Shown: positions 35,895-44,199 of the stretch, in pieces | How positions within the stretch are numbered: the stretch's first letter is position 1 | How the letters are laid out: each line of letters opens with the position of its first letter | Assembly: GCA_017536765.1 (NCBI GenBank) | Contig: JAFXGV010000026.1 | Span: 32,475-96,474 of the forward strand | Direction of reading: 5' to 3' | From: Bacteroidaceae bacterium | GTDB lineage: Bacteria; Bacteroidota; Bacteroidia; Bacteroidales; Bacteroidaceae | Length of the DNA stretch: 64,000 nt | The notes under the pieces: generated by a model | The model's database searches: none | What the model saw: the letters and a program-made list of their open reading frames with translations, nothing else | What the model was told of the DNA's origin: nothing | Made by a program: the position numbers and the translations under genes

Positions 35895-36314
35895 TTACCA
35901 CCTCCTAAGATAATATGTTCTGCCACCGGAAGTATGCATATGCAGGACATCGGAATTAAGCACATCCACCACAAACGTTTCGGTTTCGTTATATATATAA
36001 TACCTTTCCAGTGCGGCCATATCACGCTCGCCCTCTATGCCGGGATGGGCATAGAAATTATTCATCACAATGCAGCCGGCTGCATAATCGAAATTGGCCA
36101 TATACAATAACGGCGGCGCTTGTTCATAGTACACACCCAACATAACAAGATGACGTTGGAACGAGTAATAGACATCACTTGGATAAATTTCTTTGCCATT
36201 TACCTCTACTTTTTCGAGGCGCCACATACCATCAAGGTCGCCATTCTCAAAAGCCTTGTCGCAAGAAACGAGCAAGAGTAACGATATGATAATAAGATAT
36301 TTAATTGTTTTCAT
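35895..36314 (-). CDS. Small lipocalin-like lipoprotein
   Basis: A 139-residue lipoprotein: signal sequence with lipobox LLVSC, the lipidated Cys18, then a domain that opens DLDGMWRLEKVEVNGKEI, as in lipocalin-like small lipoproteins of Bacteroidales. The body is beta-rich and ends RTYYLRRW. No function can be assigned. It follows the Wzi gene by 12 bases on the minus strand, so it is probably co-transcribed and may serve in the same envelope process. It faces the glycosyltransferase gene convergently with a 44-base gap and no obvious terminator. Confidence 0.7.
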   Translation of the reverse strand: MKTIKYLIIISLLLLVSCDKAFENGDLDGMWRLEKVEVNGKEIYPSDVYYSFQRHLVMLGVYYEQAPPLLYMANFDYAAGCIVMNNFYAHPGIEGERDMAALERYYIYNETETFVVDVLNSDVLHMHTSGGRTYYLRRW

Positions 36315-36326
36315 TTTACACTATAA

Positions 36327-37919
36327 TTAAAATATTCCCACTTTTGAGAACGAGAGCATAAAGCCCACATTCTCACCAATCCAGTTACTCTTATCGTATG
36401 CCAGAGAGAGAGTTGCAGCCCAGCCACCCTTTCCACGCAGTAGCGAAATATCGGCAAGCAAAGAGGTTGTATATCTTTTACTCGCAAATGGGTTTATATA
36501 TGTACCCCAATTTTCACTATAAGTATATTGTAATTTATATGACAACATTGTTTTGCTGCCAAAAGCACCATTAACACCAACATTATGAGCTTTAAGGCGA
36601 TTGCCCGCAAAAAACATACTGCCGTTTTTGTTATACACAGGCGACAGCACAAGCGGGTTACCCATACCCATACCATAATTGTGCCAGCCCGAATATATTC
36701 CGTGATTGTAGTAATTGTCGAGCCCATCCATTTGCTCCTTGAAGTATGGGCCCGGATCGTTGTAGCCTGCACCGCTTTGGTTGTATGTAGAAAGATACTC
36801 ATATCGCACATTTGATATAAATGACATCACCGAGCTTTTGTTATTCACATTTATTCCCAAAAGAATATCTTTCCACGGGTAGTATATAAGATTCCTATCA
36901 CCGACGCGGTCGCTCTGGTACTCAAAGAAGAACAGTTGCGAGAAATCCTCGAAATAGTGCTGGCCATAGAGGGTGAAATCGACAGGGCTTGTATGCAGCG
37001 TAACCGCTAAATGCCAATTTCCCAATTGATTACCCGATATATTAGTTTGCTCGGTATCGGGAGTATCCTCACCACCGCTTAATGGTATAAGCGCCTTCAA
37101 ATACTCCTTGGGCCCTTTGGGCATTGATATTACTTTTCCACGGCCGTGCATATATATATCGCCACCAAATTGTGTATACATTTCCAGCCCACCCTCGAAT
37201 GAGAGAGGAAACTTCTGTGGCTTAGCTACCTTTATGAACAAAGCCTTGCTATGATACAGCACATTCTTTGCATAGCGGGTATAAATATTCCCCTGCGTAA
37301 AATCCTCTTGAAAACCCCCATCGGTGAAAAGACCGTATGCCAAATGGCCCTTTACCTGCAGCCAGTCGGCTGTGCGTGGAACACTCACATATTGAGGAAT
37401 TTCCAAACGCAATTGCGGAATGGGAGCACTATTCCCGCTATAAGCAAGCCCGCCCGTGCCAAGTTCCTGCAAGTTATTCATCGCCGCTTGCGGCAGAAGG
37501 GCTGCAACCTTATTTTCAACAAGCCCGGCAATTACACTGCGCCCCGACAATTCCCCCACTCTCTCCTTTTTACCCAAAGAGAGATTCAGCCAACGCCAGG
37601 ACAAGTCGGCATAGACCTGCTGCAACCTCACTGCACTTTCCTGGTTATACCCGGCGACCGCATCGGCAGCAACGGCCCATTTATAATCTTTATTGCTAAA
37701 AGGCTTTGCCACAGAGAGCCCAAAACGGGCATACCCGCTATTCTCGCTCACCGACGAGATGCCCTGCCTGTTGGCAGTGAGCCAGAATGGGGCATAATCG
37801 CCCGAAGAGAAAAGGGTATTAAACTGGGTGAAATATGTAACAGACTGTCTCTGCGAAAAAGAATTCAAAGCCAATAGGAAGAAAACTACGACATATAATA
37901 AACGATTTCCAATGCACAT
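36327..37919 (-). CDS. Capsule assembly Wzi family outer membrane protein
   Basis: A 530-residue beta-barrel with a signal peptide ending near SFSQ. Wzi-type proteins tether or organise capsular polysaccharide at the cell surface. Features typical of the Bacteroidota branch are the early YAPFWLTANRQG segment and many amphipathic strands with aromatic ends, finishing with a strand ending KVGIF. The annotated frame could start at GTG 37925, but ATG 37919 is preferred. It lies beside the flippase and pyruvyl-transferase genes, divergently oriented, consistent with a role in the same surface glycan. Confidence 0.85.
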   Translation of the reverse strand: MCIGNRLLYVVVFFLLALNSFSQRQSVTYFTQFNTLFSSGDYAPFWLTANRQGISSVSENSGYARFGLSVAKPFSNKDYKWAVAADAVAGYNQESAVRLQQVYADLSWRWLNLSLGKKERVGELSGRSVIAGLVENKVAALLPQAAMNNLQELGTGGLAYSGNSAPIPQLRLEIPQYVSVPRTADWLQVKGHLAYGLFTDGGFQEDFTQGNIYTRYAKNVLYHSKALFIKVAKPQKFPLSFEGGLEMYTQFGGDIYMHGRGKVISMPKGPKEYLKALIPLSGGEDTPDTEQTNISGNQLGNWHLAVTLHTSPVDFTLYGQHYFEDFSQLFFFEYQSDRVGDRNLIYYPWKDILLGINVNNKSSVMSFISNVRYEYLSTYNQSGAGYNDPGPYFKEQMDGLDNYYNHGIYSGWHNYGMGMGNPLVLSPVYNKNGSMFFAGNRLKAHNVGVNGAFGSKTMLSYKLQYTYSENWGTYINPFASKRYTTSLLADISLLRGKGGWAATLSLAYDKSNWIGENVGFMLSFSKVGIF

Positions 37920-37992
37920 AAACACAGCGACATTAACACATTAAAGCAATTTAAATATACTAAATATGAATGCTCTTCTTGCAATTCGTATA

Positions 37993-38008
37993 CAAATTTA
38001 CAAATTTA
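37993..38008 (-). promoter_or_regulatory. Two tandem -7-like boxes (TAAATTTG) upstream of the Wzi gene
   Basis: Two adjacent TAAATTTG copies on the minus strand, 74-89 bases before the Wzi start codon. No good -33 element is visible, and the region is A+T-rich, so this is tentative. Confidence 0.35.
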
Positions 38009-38114
38009 TTGGAAACAACACTGCTATTTTACATTAAATCGGACATAAAAAAGATTTAAATTATTCAGACAATGAAAAATAGCATATAACACAATCATTA
38101 TCATAAAAAAAGAT

Positions 38115-38122
38115 TATCTTTG
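38115..38122 (+). promoter_or_regulatory. -7 box TATCTTTG of the FrhB-like/pyruvyl transferase/flippase operon
   Basis: A full TAnnTTTG match with a predicted leader of about 76 bases before 38205. The rest of the 285-base gap is A+T-rich and shows no coding frame. Confidence 0.6.
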
Positions 38123-38204
38123 CATTATACTAGAAGCAAACATAGGCTTGGCGAGCAGCACCGATTTTAACTTGCCCCAATGACTATATATAAAAAAACA
38201 CGTT

Positions 38205-39170
38205 ATGGTAAAATCCGGAGATATATTAATAGCACATTCTACCGACACCGGCACAAGACACAATGCCACATCGGGAGGGGTAGGAAGTGCAATAATATAC
38301 TACTTATTTAATACCCAACGGATTAAATCCACAATATCATTTAAGTACCAGCCCGAAAATCTAGAATACGCGCCATACATAATAAATGATATAAACGACT
38401 ACAATGTATCGGGCAGTATCTATCACGAAATAAGCCTTGTAAAGTTTATTAAAGAAAACATCAGCAAAATAGAACCTCCATTCGCCTGTTTTGCCCTACC
38501 CTGCCAAGTTACCCCGATATTAAACCTGCTTGAGAAAGCCAACATTAAGACATACGTTTTTGAACTCACCTGCTCATCTCAACAATCCATTGAGGCCACG
38601 CAGTATTTAGTAAAACGTGCAGGAATAAGCCCTAACGAGATATTAAACATTAAATACCGTGGGGGCGGCTGGCCCGGTGGCATAAGAATAACCACAAAAG
38701 ATAAAAAAGAGATATTCTACCACAACAACAACTCCTTGTGGACTAAAATTTTTCACTCTCACCTTTTTATTCAACCTCGATGTTTCTTTTGCGGCACCGA
38801 CAAAGGAACCAATTCAGACATTCAGCTTGCCGATCCTTGGGGCATTGATTCACTAAACTCACAAACCGACGGGCGCAGTATGTGCTACATAAAAAGTGAC
38901 AGAATAGCTGCTATACTGACAGAGATGCACAACAAAGGCCTAATATCGTATGAAAAGAGCGACAAACAGAATTTTATACGCTCCCAAGCCGGTACTTTAA
39001 TAAGGAAAAACTACAATCTGAAGCATAAACGGTTTACAAAATTCATAAAAGCCATAATTCAGCACCCCCTATACAAAAAAGTTTTATTATCTTCAAACAT
39101 ACTATTTGCAGCACACTGCTGCCTTTACAAAGGAATGTATCGTATATTACATAAAATAAGTTCATTTTAA
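38205..39170 (+). CDS. FrhB-like (coenzyme F420 hydrogenase beta subunit family) protein without N-terminal ferredoxin
   Basis: A 321-residue protein of the FrhB-type family found in polysaccharide loci. Motifs are TSGGVGSAI (residues 22-30), FALPCQVTP (96-104), KYRGGGWPGG (150-159) and CFFCGTDKGTNSDIQLADPWG (Cys193, Cys196). Relatives often carry a two-cluster ferredoxin domain at the N-terminus; here the protein begins directly at the family core and an in-frame stop lies 24 bases upstream, so the lack is real. It is followed by a polysaccharide pyruvyl transferase family gene, a common pairing. Its reaction in glycan synthesis is unknown; a flavin-dependent redox step is an inference. The gene is A+T-rich. 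Confidence 0.75.
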   Translation: MVKSGDILIAHSTDTGTRHNATSGGVGSAIIYYLFNTQRIKSTISFKYQPENLEYAPYIINDINDYNVSGSIYHEISLVKFIKENISKIEPPFACFALPCQVTPILNLLEKANIKTYVFELTCSSQQSIEATQYLVKRAGISPNEILNIKYRGGGWPGGIRITTKDKKEIFYHNNNSLWTKIFHSHLFIQPRCFFCGTDKGTNSDIQLADPWGIDSLNSQTDGRSMCYIKSDRIAAILTEMHNKGLISYEKSDKQNFIRSQAGTLIRKNYNLKHKRFTKFIKAIIQHPLYKKVLLSSNILFAAHCCLYKGMYRILHKISSF

Positions 39171-39180
39171 GATAAAAAAC

Positions 39181-40434
39181 ATGAAATTTTTATTAATAGA
39201 ACAACCTGTAAACAACAGAGGCGACGAATCGGCTCACAGAGGTTTTATAAACAGATTGGCCGATAGTTTCCCCAATGCCTCCATAGAGGTTCTTTTTTTT
39301 GAGAAACTCCCGATTGAGGTTGATGATATGCGGGTAAATAGAGCTAATGTTAAATACATAAATATACCTGTGCGCCACAAACTGTTTGCGCCACACCGCA
39401 TGATTAAGTTATTTATGATGTTTAATATGCCTTGGTTACTGACGACATTGCCTATTATTAAAAAAATAAGAAAGCTATATGCAGAAGCCGATTATATCGT
39501 GTGTGCACCCGGTGGCATAGATATGGGCGGTTTTCAGAACTGGGTACACATCGGGCTGCTCAATTTAGCAAAAGAGATGAACAAAAAAATCATATATTTT
39601 GCACGTTCGATTGGGCCATTCCCCACAAAAACCATCTTCAACAGACTTTTTAAGAAAAAAAGCATTGAACTATTATCAGGTTTTAATTTTGTATCTCTGC
39701 GCGATAATAAATCGCAGCAACTTGCAAAGGAGCTGGGAATTCCGGTTGTACACACCATAGATTCTGCATTCTTGTATTACACCCCCGAGGAAGCACCCAA
39801 TTCTTTCAAGAATGAGATTGGCAACAATGAATACATAACACTTGTACCCAATTCATTGGCTTGGCACCACGATTTCAATTGTTATGGGTATGAAATCTTT
39901 TCTAAGTTTTGGACAAAGCTGACAAACAGGCTATTAGATGAATATCCAACATACAAGATTGCAATGCTTCCACAAACCACCAATTATGGATATTCTGCAA
40001 GTTTGCCCGATGGATACAAATATTTTTGCAAAATAAAGAATGCAAGCAAGCAGCCGGAACGTATTGCCGTTTTAGAGGAGAAATATGGCTCTAATATACA
40101 ACAAGGAATTATCTCAAAATCAAAATTTCTAATTGGTGCACGCTACCATTCCATAATATTCTCCATTAACCAAGCAAGGCCCTTTGTTTCATTATGTTAT
40201 GAGCATAAAATGAAAGGAGTAACCGACATGCTTGGAAAACAAGATATAAACATACACGACCTATTTGATGGGAATGAAATCACCGATGAAAAAATTGACA
40301 AATTCATCGACCGCATAATAGACATGACACACAATATAACGCCCGACGAGCAAGCCCAAGAAAAAGCGCGCACAATAGCCAACAACGGCTTCAACAAGCT
40401 TGTCGAATATATTAAGGAAACAGAACAATGTTGA
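39181..40434 (+). CDS. Polysaccharide pyruvyl transferase family protein
   Basis: A 417-residue enzyme of the CsaB/WcaK type, which transfers pyruvate from PEP to a sugar as a ketal, or in some members has other roles. Family features: EQPVNNRGDESAHRGFI at the N-terminus, ADYIVCAPGGIDMGG, the SIGPF turn, NFVSLRDNKSQQLAKELGI, and the late KFLIGARYHSIIFSINQARP block. The pyruvylated sugar is unknown. It starts 10 bases after the FrhB-like gene and its end overlaps the flippase start by 7 bases. Marked A+T richness suggests an exchangeable cassette. Confidence 0.88.
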   Translation: MKFLLIEQPVNNRGDESAHRGFINRLADSFPNASIEVLFFEKLPIEVDDMRVNRANVKYINIPVRHKLFAPHRMIKLFMMFNMPWLLTTLPIIKKIRKLYAEADYIVCAPGGIDMGGFQNWVHIGLLNLAKEMNKKIIYFARSIGPFPTKTIFNRLFKKKSIELLSGFNFVSLRDNKSQQLAKELGIPVVHTIDSAFLYYTPEEAPNSFKNEIGNNEYITLVPNSLAWHHDFNCYGYEIFSKFWTKLTNRLLDEYPTYKIAMLPQTTNYGYSASLPDGYKYFCKIKNASKQPERIAVLEEKYGSNIQQGIISKSKFLIGARYHSIIFSINQARPFVSLCYEHKMKGVTDMLGKQDINIHDLFDGNEITDEKIDKFIDRIIDMTHNITPDEQAQEKARTIANNGFNKLVEYIKETEQC

Positions 40435-41957
40435 GCAAAACAAACAAAATAGCCATAAACAGCATTTCACTATATGCGAATATGCTTGTCTCAATGGCTG
40501 TTACGTTGCTTGGGACACGCTTTGCATTACAAGCACTTGGGAAGGAGGACTATGCCGTATATGCACTCATTGCCAACATAGTAGCACTTTTCTCGTTTAT
40601 AAATGTGGCTATGGCAGCCTCCACACAGCGATTTATGTCGTTTTATATGGGCAAAGGCAGCAAAGCCGGGACAAGCGAAGCGTTTTACAACAGCATTGTC
40701 ATACACACCACTATTGCAGCCATCTCAGTGGGCATACTGCTTGCTATCGGTGTGCCCGCTGTGGAGCAATGGTTGGACATTCCTGCCCAAACGCGTGCAA
40801 GTGCACTTATTGTGTTGCTATGCATGGCAGGGGGTGTTACATTCACCGTGCTATCGGTACCATTCGAAGGTGCAATGAATGCATACGAAGACATTTTTAT
40901 GATAGCCGGCATAAATATCCTCGATGTAACAATAAAACTAATAGCAGCCATAGCCATTTTATTTATTCCTTCAAACAGGCTCACCATATATGCTTTTATG
41001 ATAATGGGAGCTTCGCTATTTGCATTTATATGCAAGGTAGCGTATTGCCGAAAGCACTACGATGAGACACATTTCACCTGGCACAAGATAACCGATTTTG
41101 GGCTTATAAAAAAGATGACGAGCTTTGCAGGGTGGAACCTTATAGGCACCGGTTGCTCCATTGCCCGCTTTCAAGGAGCCGCCGTTCTGTTGAATAGTTT
41201 CTTTGGATTGCTATACAACGCTGCTTATGGTGTTGCGCAACAGGTAAATGGTTTTCTTTTGTTTTTTGCAAACTCGGTGGTGCGCCCTATGCGCCCACAT
41301 ATTATAAAGAGCGAGGGTGCCGGCAGGCACAGCGATGCCATAAAATATTCTTACAGCACATCGCGCTTTACCACACTTATGTTGGCAGTAGCAATTATTC
41401 CCCTATTCATAAATATGCCATACATACTGCAAATATGGCTCAAAGAGATTCCTACCGGAACATTGGAATTCTGCCGAGGGTTTCTCATAATCACTTTGAT
41501 AGCCCAAGCATCTATCGGGCAGCAGATAGCTTTGGAGAGTGTTGGTAAGATAAAACGACAGCACCTCACCGTGGGTATAATGCACATACTCCCATTACCG
41601 GCGGCTTTAATAATGTACAAATGCGGAATTCCCTATTACGGAATAATCTATTGCATTATAGTTGAAGAGATTCTGTGCATATTCATTAGAACGTACATTG
41701 CAAAGAAAGATGCCGATATGCCCATAAAGCCATTTATTAAGGAGCACTTAATACCGTGCACCACTTGTATTGCGGCAACCTATATTGCAACAGCATTTTT
41801 GACTTCAGGAATAACAAACCCACTTGCGAAACTTGTTGCAGGAATATTGCTCTGTGCCACTCTTTTGGGAGTGCTGTCATTTACATTCTGCTTCACAAAG
41901 TGGGAAAAGGAGAAAATTTATTCATTGTTCCGTTCAATTCTATCCAGGAAACTATAG
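40428..41957 (+). CDS. Polysaccharide flippase (Wzx/MATE-like)
   Basis: A 509-residue inner membrane protein with about 12-14 membrane segments and little else, beginning with SKTNKIAINSISLYANMLVSM, as in O-antigen/capsule repeat-unit flippases. It would move lipid-linked repeat units to the periplasm for polymerisation by the neighbouring polymerase/ligase. The start overlaps the pyruvyl transferase gene by 7 bases. Its last 40 bases overlap the end of the convergent minus-strand gene, with no terminator between. Confidence 0.88.
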   Translation: MLSKTNKIAINSISLYANMLVSMAVTLLGTRFALQALGKEDYAVYALIANIVALFSFINVAMAASTQRFMSFYMGKGSKAGTSEAFYNSIVIHTTIAAISVGILLAIGVPAVEQWLDIPAQTRASALIVLLCMAGGVTFTVLSVPFEGAMNAYEDIFMIAGINILDVTIKLIAAIAILFIPSNRLTIYAFMIMGASLFAFICKVAYCRKHYDETHFTWHKITDFGLIKKMTSFAGWNLIGTGCSIARFQGAAVLLNSFFGLLYNAAYGVAQQVNGFLLFFANSVVRPMRPHIIKSEGAGRHSDAIKYSYSTSRFTTLMLAVAIIPLFINMPYILQIWLKEIPTGTLEFCRGFLIITLIAQASIGQQIALESVGKIKRQHLTVGIMHILPLPAALIMYKCGIPYYGIIYCIIVEEILCIFIRTYIAKKDADMPIKPFIKEHLIPCTTCIAATYIATAFLTSGITNPLAKLVAGILLCATLLGVLSFTFCFTKWEKEKIYSLFRSILSRKL

Positions 41958-43093
41958 GCCGAAAGCACAACCAACATTCCCGTCGATGAAAGGAACAGAG
42001 GGTTTGTACCTGCAATTACAAGATACAACATATAACCAAGTATAAAGGCTATCACCACCTCTTGCGTGTTTATATATTTAGACATCAGCACCAAGGGCTT
42101 TATTATCACATAAAGAATCACGGCAGAGAAAATGCCATAGCAACGCAGGAGTTCAAGATAGGTCCACTCGGTAATATTTGTCATATGCCTGAAGCCCTCG
42201 GAATAAAAATATGTTGCAGGCCCTTGCCCGAAGATTAGGAAGAGAGGATTTCTTTCAAACAACTCCAAATAAGATGTTATGTGCGCATACTTCACAAGAT
42301 TCGACGCTTCGGATTTCTCCATAAGCAATTTAAAGAGAATCACGGCTATGGCCAATACCGCTATAAAAGCCGTCGGGTAAAAGAAGTAGTTGAAATATCG
42401 TCTGTTACGGCAAAAAACAAAAAGAATAGCCACAAACAGCAACAACGGAAGCAAAGTGGTGCTGCGCGTACCACTAATTATAAAGAGGTGCAAAAGGAGC
42501 AATACCAGCACAACATCTACAAAGGTGCGCTTACCGGGGGTTACCATATTATATACCGCAAGGCAAAATACAGGAAACATTGCAACCGTGGATTTGCAAT
42601 ACATACCAAAGAAACGCATTCCTAAGAAATACCTGTGCGACATCATAATGGTATTGTCGTGCGACCACATAAAAGGATATATCACAGCCTCGGTTACCGG
42701 GAAAAAGAATATTATCCAAAACAAGGAGACCACAATACCTGCGGTAACAAGAACCGGTATGCGCGAAAGGCGCACCACGTCGTAGCGGTCTATCCACGGC
42801 AACAGCAGCAATGGAGCAAACGCAGTGTAAATACCCTTCAACTCGGCAAGGTCTATAATAGTACCGCGGAGATTGGCCACAATAAATGAAACAGAAACAG
42901 CCGATACCGCATACAAGAAATACCGTGCCCTTGCATAATCGGCTTTATAAAAGGCTATATTGAACAGGAGAAACAACAAAAACACTATATTCTTCAAGTG
43001 GAAAATAGTGTTAGTAGGGTCGGCCAGGAACAGCAATATGAGCAGAGCAAACAACCCATCTCCTACCCTTTTTATCAAGCCCACCTTCTCCAT
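41918..43093 (-). CDS. O-antigen ligase/polymerase-like membrane protein (Wzy/WaaL type)
   Basis: A 391-residue inner membrane protein with about 10-12 hydrophobic segments and a larger periplasmic loop around residues 275-310, containing FERNPLFLIFGQGPATYF. That G-x-G-P motif after a long loop is typical of O-antigen ligases and Wzy polymerases; the two cannot be separated by sequence. It would polymerise or attach the repeat unit exported by the flippase. Its start overlaps the chain-length gene by 19 bases, its end the flippase gene by 40 bases. Confidence 0.8.
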   Translation of the reverse strand: MEKVGLIKRVGDGLFALLILLFLADPTNTIFHLKNIVFLLFLLFNIAFYKADYARARYFLYAVSAVSVSFIVANLRGTIIDLAELKGIYTAFAPLLLLPWIDRYDVVRLSRIPVLVTAGIVVSLFWIIFFFPVTEAVIYPFMWSHDNTIMMSHRYFLGMRFFGMYCKSTVAMFPVFCLAVYNMVTPGKRTFVDVVLVLLLLHLFIISGTRSTTLLPLLLFVAILFVFCRNRRYFNYFFYPTAFIAVLAIAVILFKLLMEKSEASNLVKYAHITSYLELFERNPLFLIFGQGPATYFYSEGFRHMTNITEWTYLELLRCYGIFSAVILYVIIKPLVLMSKYINTQEVVIAFILGYMLYLVIAGTNPLFLSSTGMLVVLSAYSFLDRIERNNE

Positions 43094-44175
43094 TTCTTCT
43101 GCTTAACAATAACATAGGCTAAACGCAATGTTGCAAGCACACACGCAAAGAATACAAAAATCACCATAATTATCATTTTACGGGGCGATTTTGCAGTAAT
43201 GGGTACATAGGCCGACTCTACTACCGTATAAACCGGTGTAGCTTCCAATATTTTGGCTTGTGCCACCTGCATCTGCGAAGCAACGGTACTGTATGTAGAA
43301 TAGGCCAATGTCACCTCGTTTTCCAGAACCATCATCTTCATTTTAGCCTCAGGAGAATATACATCTATGTGAGTGCGAGCATATTCGGTAAACCTTTTCT
43401 GTGCATCAATGTATGCGCTCTTGGTGCTGTCGCACAGTGCCGACATATACTCATAATCGTTGCGGGCCTTGCGAGTACGATAATCCAATATAAATTTATT
43501 GAGTTTGTCCACCGTTGCATTGGCGATGGTTGCCGATATTTCGGGGTCTTGGTCGTTGGCGGTAATCACAATAACACCCGACATTTTATCTACCACACAA
43601 AACAGATTGCTCTGTATCTTGTAGCATAAAGCAAGTTGCGGTTTCGAAAGATACCTTATTGAAGGTCCTTCGCCTTGCGTTCCCGAGCCCTGTGGTTGCA
43701 CCGCATCGGTCGGTGGGAATATTTTGTTTACGAGAGAACGCAGCCATCCGACAGGATACATCCACCACGGCTTCAACTGATGCTTGGCCAAATATGTCGC
43801 ATAATTGGTATCAATATTCCGTTTCGAAGATTTTACCCTCACATTAAAGAGATCGAGGATGAAATCGTTCGACGAAACTATTGTGGGAAACAAATCCACG
43901 GTGTAGGCATCCTCGGTAACTCCGCCCATATTTATGCCCGCCATGCTCGCAAGACTCGCTAAGCCGGCACCAAGGCCCGACGATTGAGATTCAGGAGCGA
44001 GAACAACTGATGTTGAATAGGATTTGGGAATACTAAACGACACCACAAGCGACAGCACCACAGCCACAGCACAATATTTTATATATATAGATTTGCGTAA
44101 CCACACGAACCTGAGACCTTTCTTAACTGCCAAAAGATCGTCATACAATTCCTGTAATCTTGACTTCTTATTCAT
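43075..44175 (-). CDS. Chain-length determinant (Wzz-like) protein
   Basis: A 366-residue inner membrane protein with two membrane segments: residues about 30-52 (YIKYCAVAVVLSLVVSFSIPKSY) and about 335-357 near the C-terminus. The Pro-rich stretch around the second segment (SPRKMIIMVIFVFFACV) is typical of Wzz. The periplasmic part is helical with a long coiled stem. It has no cytoplasmic tyrosine kinase domain. It regulates length of the polysaccharide made by the adjacent polymerase and lies between it and the Wza gene. Confidence 0.9.
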   Translation of the reverse strand: MNKKSRLQELYDDLLAVKKGLRFVWLRKSIYIKYCAVAVVLSLVVSFSIPKSYSTSVVLAPESQSSGLGAGLASLASMAGINMGGVTEDAYTVDLFPTIVSSNDFILDLFNVRVKSSKRNIDTNYATYLAKHQLKPWWMYPVGWLRSLVNKIFPPTDAVQPQGSGTQGEGPSIRYLSKPQLALCYKIQSNLFCVVDKMSGVIVITANDQDPEISATIANATVDKLNKFILDYRTRKARNDYEYMSALCDSTKSAYIDAQKRFTEYARTHIDVYSPEAKMKMMVLENEVTLAYSTYSTVASQMQVAQAKILEATPVYTVVESAYVPITAKSPRKMIIMVIFVFFACVLATLRLAYVIVKQKKWRRWA

Positions 44176-44199
44176 AGGGTTGCAATTTATATGCGTTTG

